5,613 bases of DNA from Nitrospirota bacterium (GTDB lineage Bacteria > Nitrospirota > Nitrospiria > Nitrospirales > Nitrospiraceae). Of this stretch, positions 1 through 4,454 are shown piece after piece. The position numbers and the translations under genes are program-made. Within the stretch, counting starts at the first letter, position 1. The number at the start of each line of letters is the position of its first letter. The stretch covers positions 1-5,613 of the forward strand of contig JACPZN010000335.1 in assembly GCA_016195505.1 (NCBI GenBank), given 5' to 3'. The notes below the pieces were generated by a model. It was given only the letters and a program-made list of their open reading frames with translations. It ran no database searches and was not told the origin of the DNA.

Positions 1-1
1 A

Positions 2-1468
2 ATGGCGCTGCACAAACTCTCGCTCTGCGATCTTCAGAAGAAATTTACTGCGGGGGAAGTTACTGCGGCGGAAATCGTGCGCGCGTATTTCTTACGAATC
101 GGCCAGGTGGAACCGAAGGTCAAAGCCTTTGTCACGCAGATGAAAGACCCAGCGTCGGCACAGGCGGACGCGTTGGACCGGAAACTCAAAGGATGGCGGA
201 AGACGAAACCCCTCACTGGGATGCCGCTCGTGATCAAAGACAACGTGTGTACGGAAGGGGTGCCGACGACGTGCAGCTCCCGCATGTTGCAGAACTTTGT
301 GCCGCCGTACGACGCGACGACGGTTGCCAAGTTGCGTGAGCAGGATTACATCCTGCTGGGTAAGACGAATCTAGATGAATTTGCCATGGGATCGTCGACG
401 GAGAATTCAGCGTTCGGGCCGAGCCGCAATCCCTGGAACCTTCACCGTGTGCCGGGCGGATCAAGCGGTGGGTCTGCGGCTGCCGTGGCGGCAGACGAGT
501 GTGTCGCCGCGCTCGGGTCCGATACGGGCGGCTCGATCAGGCAACCGGCTGCGTTTTGTGGGGTCGTTGGGCTGAAGCCGACCTATGGACGCGTCTCGCG
601 CTATGGCTTGGTGGCGTTCGCGTCTTCGCTCGATCAGATCGGGCCGATCACGAAAGACGTGTCTGACGCTGCGCTTCTGCTTGGCGCGATCGCCGGTCAC
701 GATCCGATGGATTCAACATCGGCGGATCTTCCTGTTCCCGACTATATGAAGGCACTGCACAAGAAAGACCTCAAGAAATTGAAGGTCGGCGTGCCGATGG
801 AATTCTTTGCCGAAGGGCTCGACCCGGAAGTGGAGCAGACGGTCCGGGCTGCCATCGATGAATTGAAGAACCTGGGCGGTGAGATCAAGGAAATCCAACT
901 GCCCAGAACCGATGCAGCCGTGGCAGTGTACTACGTGGTTGCGACGGCCGAAGCGAGCTCCAATCTCGCCCGCTTCGACGGTGTGAAATTCGGTTTGCGC
1001 GCGAAAGAGACGAAGGATCTCCTCGATCTGTACATGAAAACGCGGCAGGAAGGGTTCGGGCCGGAAGTGAAACGCCGGATCATGCTGGGCACCTATGTGC
1101 TCAGCGCAGGATACTATGATGCGTACTACGGAAAAGCCCAGGCTGTGCGGACGTTGATCTGCCAGGACTTCGAAGCGGCGTTCAAGGAGGTTGATCTGAT
1201 CGTCACGCCGGTCACACCAACTCCGGCCTTCAAGCTTGGTGAGAAGAGCGAAGACCCGTTGCAGATGTATCTGTCGGATATTTTCACGATCTCGGTAAAT
1301 CTGGCCGGGCTGCCGGCGATTGCATTACCCTGCGGGTTCAGCAAGGCGGGGCTTCCAATCGGATTGCAGCTGATCGGGCGAGCCTTCGAGGAGGAGACGG
1401 TGCTGCGGGCCGCGCATGCCTACGAGCAGTCGACGCAGTGGCATCTGAAAAAGGCGATCGTACGGTGA
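2..1468 (+). CDS. gatA: Glu-tRNA(Gln)/Asp-tRNA(Asn) amidotransferase subunit A (GatA)
   Basis: This is the glutaminase subunit of the GatCAB complex. It hydrolyses glutamine and passes the ammonia to GatB, which amidates mischarged Glu-tRNA(Gln) or Asp-tRNA(Asn) in the cytoplasm. The 488-residue length is normal for the family. The amidase-signature triad is visible: Lys79 in GMPLVIKDN, Ser154 in the GGSSGGSAA loop (residues 152-160), and the nucleophile Ser178 in GSDTGGSIRQPA (172-183). The C-terminal part (about 395-475, with NLAGLPAIALPCGF) is also typical. The ATG at base 2 gives the usual N-terminus (MALHKLSL, then an AGEVTAAEIVRAY helix), so I take it as the real start, but its ribosome binding site lies outside the window. 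gatC is not visible; it may lie just upstream or elsewhere. The gene leads a tight same-strand cluster ending in gatB, its complex partner. No active-site residue is missing. Confidence 0.97.
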   Translation: MALHKLSLCDLQKKFTAGEVTAAEIVRAYFLRIGQVEPKVKAFVTQMKDPASAQADALDRKLKGWRKTKPLTGMPLVIKDNVCTEGVPTTCSSRMLQNFVPPYDATTVAKLREQDYILLGKTNLDEFAMGSSTENSAFGPSRNPWNLHRVPGGSSGGSAAAVAADECVAALGSDTGGSIRQPAAFCGVVGLKPTYGRVSRYGLVAFASSLDQIGPITKDVSDAALLLGAIAGHDPMDSTSADLPVPDYMKALHKKDLKKLKVGVPMEFFAEGLDPEVEQTVRAAIDELKNLGGEIKEIQLPRTDAAVAVYYVVATAEASSNLARFDGVKFGLRAKETKDLLDLYMKTRQEGFGPEVKRRIMLGTYVLSAGYYDAYYGKAQAVRTLICQDFEAAFKEVDLIVTPVTPTPAFKLGEKSEDPLQMYLSDIFTISVNLAGLPAIALPCGFSKAGLPIGLQLIGRAFEEETVLRAAHAYEQSTQWHLKKAIVR

Positions 1469-1470
1469 AA

Positions 1471-1497
1471 AGGGCGAGGGGCAGGGGCGAGAGGCGA
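1471..1497 (+). repeat. G-rich imperfect heptamer repeat after gatA
   Basis: Three bases after the gatA stop codon there are about four imperfect copies of a GGGCGAG-like unit (GGGCGAG, GGGCAGG, GGCGAGA, GGCGA). The G-runs are at 1472-1474, 1478-1481 and 1484-1487, with a GG at 1492-1493. It is non-coding. A similar low-complexity gap filler is, to my recollection, common between genes in some Nitrospira-like genomes, but I could not check this. It could fold as a weak G-quadruplex in the transcript or coding-strand DNA; nothing in the sequence proves this. Confidence 0.5.
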
Positions 1498-1509
1498 TAG
1501 GAATTCAGA

Positions 1510-1551
1510 AGGTGCTTCCTGCCACTGACCGCGCACCTCAAGCCTGGAGGT
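1510..1551 (+). promoter_or_regulatory. Competing short hairpins at the DUF948 ribosome binding site
   Basis: The ribosome binding site GGAGG (1546-1550) stands 5 nt before the ATG at 1556. GAGGT (1547-1551) can pair with ACCTC (1535-1539), which would cover the site. The same segment, as GCACCT (1533-1538), can pair instead with AGGTGC (1510-1515). The two helices share bases and exclude each other. The stems are only 5 and 6 bp, so a chance match is quite possible. Confidence 0.25.
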
Positions 1552-1555
1552 TCAT

Positions 1556-1963
1556 ATGACCGTTGTAGAATTTTCCGCGATTCTTGTTGCCTTGGCCTTT
1601 GCCGTACTGGTCGGGTACTTGGTGCCAGTGCTGATTCAAGTTCGCAAGACCGTCGCCGAGTCCGAGCAGTTGCTTTCCAAGATGAATGCCGATCTGCCGG
1701 CGTTGGTGGGCGAACTCCGGTCCATGAGCCAGAACCTGAACGATCTGACAGATCAGGCGCGCGGGGGGGTGGAACATGCGGCGGTGTTGCTGCATGCGGT
1801 GGGAGAGGTCGGTGAATCAGTACAGCAAGTCCATAACGTCATGCGTGGATCAAGCGGCACGCTTTTGACGAATGTCGCAAGCATGGTGGCAGGCTTCAAG
1901 GCCGCCACACATGTGGTTCGTGAACGCATGAAACATGAAGGAGAACCACACAATGGCGGATGA
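1556..1963 (+). CDS. DUF948 (YtxG-like) membrane-anchored protein
   Basis: This 135-residue protein has one N-terminal membrane segment (about residues 6-28, rich in Val, Leu and Ala). It is followed by a long, probably helical region with heptad-like spacing (about 29-125), including the stretch VPVLIQVRKTVAESEQLL and the segment MNADLPALVGELRSMSQNL. This is the layout of the DUF948 family, which includes Bacillus subtilis YtxG. The biochemical role of the family is not established. The start is supported by a GGAGG site 5 nt upstream. The next gene encodes a YtxH-like protein, and the two families are also neighbours in the B. subtilis ytxGHJ general-stress operon. That supports the assignment and hints at an envelope or stress role, which is inference. 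The last 11 nt overlap the downstream gene. An alternative reading is a generic coiled-coil membrane anchor. Confidence 0.8.
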   Translation: MTVVEFSAILVALAFAVLVGYLVPVLIQVRKTVAESEQLLSKMNADLPALVGELRSMSQNLNDLTDQARGGVEHAAVLLHAVGEVGESVQQVHNVMRGSSGTLLTNVASMVAGFKAATHVVRERMKHEGEPHNGG

Positions 1964-2276
1964 ACGTGGGTCCTCAGCGGCAGTTCTCTTGGCATTTTTG
2001 AGCGGGGCGGCGCTGGGCGCCGTAGCGGCACTTCTGCTGGCGCCGCAATCAGGGCACGAATCGCGCAACCAATTGCGCGGGTACGCGCGTCGGGCGGAAG
2101 ACAACCTTCGCGATCTCGCCGGTCGAGCGGGGGAAGCGTTTGAGGAAGTGATCGATCAGGGCAAAGAGTTTGTCGATACGAAGAAGTCGATCCTGCGGGA
2201 GGCGTTCGATGCCGGACGCGAAGCGATGAAACGCGAACGGGATCGCATGCGGAGTGAGGGACAGGATCGGGGATGA
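1953..2276 (+). CDS. YtxH-like small membrane protein
   Basis: This 107-residue protein has a Gly/Ala-rich membrane segment (about residues 9-30) running into LLLAPQSGHESR (27-38). That matches the YtxH-family hallmark of a glycine-rich hydrophobic helix followed by an LLLAP-x-SG-x-E-x-R motif. A charged, probably amphipathic helix fills residues 45-100. I chose the ATG at 1953 over the in-frame ATG at 1935 because AAGGAG (1938-1943) lies 9 nt before it, while 1935 has no such site. The start lies inside the end of the DUF948 gene (11 nt overlap), and the stop overlaps the gatB start as ATGA (2273-2276), so translation of all three genes is probably coupled. YtxH proteins are stress-associated in Bacillus, but their molecular function is unknown. 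Why the pair sits between gatA and gatB is not evident. Confidence 0.82.
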   Translation: MADERGSSAAVLLAFLSGAALGAVAALLLAPQSGHESRNQLRGYARRAEDNLRDLAGRAGEAFEEVIDQGKEFVDTKKSILREAFDAGREAMKRERDRMRSEGQDRG

Positions 2277-3793
2277 TCTACGAAGTGGTCATTGGCGTGG
2301 AAGTGCATGCGCAGTTGCGGACGAAGTCCAAGATGTTTTGCGGTTGCACGACATCGTTCGGCTCTTCTCCCAACAGCCAGACCTGCCCCGTATGCCTCGG
2401 GCTCCCGGGGAGTCTGCCTGTCATTAACCGAATGGCGGTCGAAATGGCAGTCCGCGCAGGGCTCGCACTGAACTGTACGATCGGGGCAAACAATCGGTTC
2501 GCTCGGAAGAATTATTTCTACCCAGACTTACCGAAAGGCTATCAGATCTCCCAGTACGAATCTCCCATTTGCGAGCATGGCTGGATCGAGATTGCCGCTG
2601 GCGACAGCAAAAAGCGGGTCCGAATCAGGCGGGCTCATCTCGAAGAAGATGCCGGCAAAAATGTGCACGAGACCGGCACCAGCGGGAGCCGCGTGGATTT
2701 GAATCGGGCGGGTACGCCGCTGCTGGAAATCGTGACGGAGCCGGACATGCGGTCCGCCGATGAAGTGGTGGCCTATTTGAAAGGCCTGCGGGACATTCTC
2801 ATGTATCTGGAAGTCTGCGACGGGAACATGGATGAGGGCAGCTTCCGATGCGAGCCCAACCTGTCGCTTCGTCCGCTGGGGCAGAAGGAATTCGGCACCA
2901 AAGTCGAACTCAAAAACATCAACTCGTTCAAGTTCGTAAAGGACGCGATCGAATTCGAGATCAAGCGTCAAACGAAAGTCTTGAACGAAGGCGGCGAGAT
3001 TCATCAGGAAACGCGCCTCTGGAATATCGAACAGGGCGAGACCGCGGTGATGCGCTCCAAAGAAGGAGCGCACGACTACCGCTATTTCCCGGACCCCGAC
3101 CTTGTTCCGTTGAAGCTCGATCGTGAATGGGTCGAGGAATTTAAATCATCACTGCCGGAATTGCCGGCGGCGCGGGCGAAACGGTTCGTCGGCAAGGAGG
3201 ATATCATTCAGGATCGTATTCTCCCTGCGTGGGTGCCGTCTGAACAGGCGATCCAGTCCCCGCGCAAATTCGTTCCTCAACCCGTGTATGGGTTATCCGA
3301 GTACGAGGCAGGGGTGCTGACGGCTTCTAAAGGAATCGCGGACTACTTCGAGGCCTGTGTGAAGCTGTTCAATCAACCGAAGACGGTCAGTAATTGGGTC
3401 ATGGGCGAGCTCATGAGAGAGTTGAATAACTCAGGGACCGACGTGAGCGTCTCGCCTGTTTCTCCTCAACGGCTTGTCAGTCTTCTGCAGATGGTGGACA
3501 AGGGCACGATCAGTTTGAAGGTGGCACGGGATATATTTCCCGAGCTGTACAGCAGCGGGAAGACGCCGGAGCAGATCGTGCAGGAGAAAGGGCTGACGCA
3601 AGTGTCCGACGAAGGTGCGTTGGGGAAAATCATCGACGATGTGTTGGTGAAGAATCCAGCACAGGTGGCGCAGTTCAAGGAAGGGAAGCAACAAGTGCTG
3701 GGATTTTTGGTCGGGCAGGTGATGAAGGCGAGCGGGAGCAAGGCGAATCCAGGGAAGGTCAACGAACTACTCAAAAAGAAATTGGGCGTTTAA
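2273..3793 (+). CDS. gatB: Glu-tRNA(Gln)/Asp-tRNA(Asn) amidotransferase subunit B (GatB)
   Basis: GatB is the kinase/transamidase subunit of GatCAB: it phosphorylates the mischarged aminoacyl group using ATP and transfers ammonia delivered from GatA. The cradle domain (about 1-300) shows the zinc-binding cysteines Cys23, Cys25, Cys38 and Cys41. It also shows KNYFYPDLPKGYQISQY (79-95), HLEEDAGK (122-129) and DLNRAGTPLLEIVTEPD (142-158). The tail that contacts tRNA (YqeY-like, roughly 340-506) ends in the usual LGFLVGQVMKAS and VNELLKKKLG segments. The protein has 506 residues against about 475-480 usual for the family. The excess is accounted for by an extra segment at about 307-338, in frame, with no sign of a frameshift. 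The ATG overlaps the preceding stop (ATGA), with AGGA (2263-2266) 6 nt upstream. It is followed after 19 nt by the duplicated enolase start. Confidence 0.97.
   Translation: MIYEVVIGVEVHAQLRTKSKMFCGCTTSFGSSPNSQTCPVCLGLPGSLPVINRMAVEMAVRAGLALNCTIGANNRFARKNYFYPDLPKGYQISQYESPICEHGWIEIAAGDSKKRVRIRRAHLEEDAGKNVHETGTSGSRVDLNRAGTPLLEIVTEPDMRSADEVVAYLKGLRDILMYLEVCDGNMDEGSFRCEPNLSLRPLGQKEFGTKVELKNINSFKFVKDAIEFEIKRQTKVLNEGGEIHQETRLWNIEQGETAVMRSKEGAHDYRYFPDPDLVPLKLDREWVEEFKSSLPELPAARAKRFVGKEDIIQDRILPAWVPSEQAIQSPRKFVPQPVYGLSEYEAGVLTASKGIADYFEACVKLFNQPKTVSNWVMGELMRELNNSGTDVSVSPVSPQRLVSLLQMVDKGTISLKVARDIFPELYSSGKTPEQIVQEKGLTQVSDEGALGKIIDDVLVKNPAQVAQFKEGKQQVLGFLVGQVMKASGSKANPGKVNELLKKKLGV
3191..3286 (+). other. 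Extra in-frame segment in GatB (residues 307-338)
   Basis: In ordinary GatB the sequence runs from an RFV-like motif through about two residues into YGL-x-EY-x-AGVLT. Here RFV (304-306) and YGLSEYEAGVLT (from 339) are separated by 32 residues, a net gain of about 30. The segment is polar and proline-containing (for example LPAWVPSEQ and KFVPQPV). It lies at the junction between the cradle and the helical/tail half. The reading frame is intact on both sides and removing it would restore the usual length, so it looks like a tolerated insertion or lineage-specific linker. A strong Shine-Dalgarno-like AAGGAGG (3194-3200) lies at its start, but with no usable start codon after it. Confidence 0.6.
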
Positions 3794-3794
3794 C

Positions 3795-3803
3795 AGGAGA
3801 GGG
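3795..3803 (+). promoter_or_regulatory. Probable ancestral eno ribosome binding site
   Basis: The 19-nt gap after the gatB stop carries AGGAG (3795-3799) and overlapping AGAGGG (3798-3803), 13 and 9 nt before the ATG at 3813. I infer that this was the native eno initiation region when eno directly followed gatB. It now drives only a truncated 24-codon remnant. Confidence 0.55.
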
Positions 3804-3812
3804 ACGAGCAGC

Positions 3813-3859
3813 ATGAGCGCGATTCGAGAGATCAAGGGCAGGCAGATTGTGGATTCGCG
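3813..3859 (+). repeat. 47-bp direct repeat, left copy (first bases of eno)
   Basis: Identical at all 47 positions to 4408-4454. It begins exactly at the ATG: base 3812 is C and 4407 is G, with no similarity further upstream. It ends within codon 16 (3860 G against 4455 A), after which the two copies diverge. The copies are 595 bp apart start to start. Confidence 0.98.
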
Positions 3860-3876
3860 GGACATGTTGCCTGCTC

Positions 3877-3882
3877 AGGAGG
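3877..3882 (+). promoter_or_regulatory. Strong antitoxin ribosome binding site
   Basis: A full AGGAGG lies 6 nt before the ATG at 3889, the best ribosome binding site in the window, and decides the antitoxin start. It overlaps the last codons of the eno remnant. Its left part also belongs to a small inverted repeat, CCTG (3870-3873) with CAGG (3876-3879), a conceivable but unproven operator half-site pair. Confidence 0.8.
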
Positions 3883-3888
3883 AGTGAA

Positions 3889-4107
3889 ATGGCAGCGACT
3901 GTAGTCAAGATGACGAAGCAAGAATTGAAGGAAATTATCGAGTCGACGGTCGAGAAGAAATTGCTACAACTCCTGCGTGATCCAGACCGAGGACTTGTTC
4001 TGAAAAAGGCTCTCAAAGATCGGTTGCTTCGTCAGCGAAAGGCAGTAGCGGTAGGCGAACGGGGAGAGTCATTAACGACAATCGTGAGACGGTTAGGGCT
4101 CAACTGA
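3889..4107 (+). CDS. Putative type II antitoxin (RelE partner)
   Basis: This 72-residue protein lies immediately before a RelE-type toxin gene and is read as its antitoxin, mainly from that position and its size. It has a predicted N-terminal helix (about 10-29, KQELKEIIESTVEKKLLQLL) and a DPDRGL turn at 31-36. A basic stretch (39-51) and a short C-terminal GESLTTIVRRLGL segment (59-71) follow. I recognise the DPD-x-GL plus C-terminal LGL pattern as recurring in small proteins upstream of RelE toxins, but I cannot name a defined DNA-binding fold such as RHH, HTH or AbrB. The start is set by AGGAGG 6 nt upstream. An upstream in-frame TTG at 3847 would begin inside the eno remnant and is rejected. 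In such pairs the antitoxin normally neutralises the toxin and represses its own operon. The gap to the toxin gene is 4 nt. Confidence 0.72.
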   Translation: MAATVVKMTKQELKEIIESTVEKKLLQLLRDPDRGLVLKKALKDRLLRQRKAVAVGERGESLTTIVRRLGLN

Positions 4108-4111
4108 GCGC

Positions 4112-4375
4112 ATGTACCGTGTTCGTCTTCTGGATACAGCCTCGAAGGAACTTGCTAAGCTGGACAAGCCGGTTGCCAGACGAATCATCGATCGAGTGCA
4201 TCGGCTAGCAGAGAATCTTGCGGATGCGAATATTGAAGCGCTCACAGGAGAGTTTGAAGGCTTGTTCAAGCTACGTGTTGGCGACTACCGTGTGGTTTAT
4301 GAGCTTATCCATGAAGAACAGTTGATCATGATCCATACGATTGGGCATCGACGAGAAATTTATCGTAAGCGGTAA
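4112..4375 (+). CDS. relE: RelE/ParE-superfamily toxin
   Basis: This 87-residue protein fits the RelE family in length and layout: a strand MYRVRLLDTAS (1-11), a helical hairpin with KELAKLDKPVARRI (12-25), then LTGEFEGLFKLRVGDYRVVYEL (44-65) and a final IGHRREIYRK segment (77-86). Family members cut mRNA at the ribosome or, in the ParE branch, poison gyrase. The basic residues Arg55, Arg60, His79, Arg80 and Arg81, with Tyr84, stand where RelE-type mRNA interferases keep catalytic residues, so I favour RelE. Nothing is truncated, so the toxin is probably functional. Its ribosome binding site is weak (AGGG at 4095-4098, 13 nt away) and it starts 4 nt after the antitoxin stop. Translation is therefore probably coupled, keeping antitoxin in excess. 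The eno start lies only 32 nt downstream with no visible terminator, so toxin and enolase probably share a transcript. Confidence 0.88.
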   Translation: MYRVRLLDTASKELAKLDKPVARRIIDRVHRLAENLADANIEALTGEFEGLFKLRVGDYRVVYELIHEEQLIMIHTIGHRREIYRKR

Positions 4376-4398
4376 GGGGGGTCGTTCATCAACAAGAT

Positions 4399-4402
4399 GG
4401 AG
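4399..4402 (+). promoter_or_regulatory. Present eno ribosome binding site (cassette-borne)
   Basis: GGAG lies 5 nt before the eno ATG at 4408. It belongs to the 32-nt tail after the toxin gene and bears no resemblance to the sequence before the left repeat copy. Initiation of the intact eno gene thus depends on sequence supplied by the cassette. Confidence 0.65.
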
Positions 4403-4407
4403 ATAAG

Positions 4408-4454
4408 ATGAGCGCGATTCGAGAGATCAAGGGCAGGCAGATTGTGGATTCGCG
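4408..4454 (+). repeat. 47-bp direct repeat, right copy (start of intact eno)
   Basis: Identical to 3813-3859. This copy is in frame with the full enolase coding sequence and encodes its first 15 residues and two bases of codon 16. Confidence 0.98.

Larger units (their letters stand above)
3813..3887 (+). pseudogene. Truncated 5' remnant of eno (24 codons)
   Basis: The ATG at 3813 opens a 24-codon frame. Its first 15 codons and the first two bases of codon 16 match the start of the downstream enolase gene exactly. The frame then reads DMLPAQEE and stops at TGA (3885-3887). The remnant holds none of the enolase active site. It keeps a plausible ribosome binding site, so it is probably still translated as a short peptide. 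Its stop lies one base before the antitoxin ATG, and its last codons overlap the antitoxin ribosome binding site. It may therefore act as a coupling leader. I interpret it as the original eno start, cut off by insertion of the TA cassette. Confidence 0.85.
3813..4407 (+). mobile_element. TA cassette inserted in the 5' end of eno (595-bp unit)
   Basis: The unit is one copy of the 47-bp eno start plus 548 bp of unrelated sequence (3860-4407) carrying two small genes. A second copy of the repeat follows directly. A hand count over 3901-4380 gives about 49% GC, against about 58-60% in sampled lines of gatA and eno, consistent with separate ancestry. I found no transposase, integrase or convincing terminal inverted repeats, so it is not a standard insertion sequence. 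A 47-bp duplication is also much longer than usual transposon target duplications. The mobile label is an inference from the duplicated target, composition and gene content. Confidence 0.5.

Noticed and set aside
1935..1952. Earlier ATG for the YtxH-like gene
   Set aside because: No ribosome binding site precedes it, whereas AAGGAG stands 9 nt before the ATG at 1953; the family N-terminus also fits the shorter form.
2528..3073. Minus-strand open frame of 181 codons inside gatB
   Set aside because: It lies wholly within the unmistakable gatB coding sequence, has no recognisable domain, and is explained as an antisense shadow of a high-GC gene.
3847..3875. Sigma-70 promoter for the TA genes (TTGTGG as -35)
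   Set aside because: No acceptable -10 box lies at the right spacing; the candidate hexamer is CCTGCT.
3847..3888. Upstream TTG start extending the antitoxin by 14 residues
   Set aside because: It would start inside the duplicated eno sequence without a ribosome binding site, while the ATG at 3889 has AGGAGG 6 nt upstream.
3860..4407. Insertion sequence or MITE with terminal inverted repeats
   Set aside because: The two ends of the insert share only a few complementary bases (a TGTTG/CAACA match) and no transposase is encoded.
4376..4407. Rho-independent terminator between toxin and eno
   Set aside because: Only a 4-bp stem (CATC/GATG) is present and no T-run follows it.
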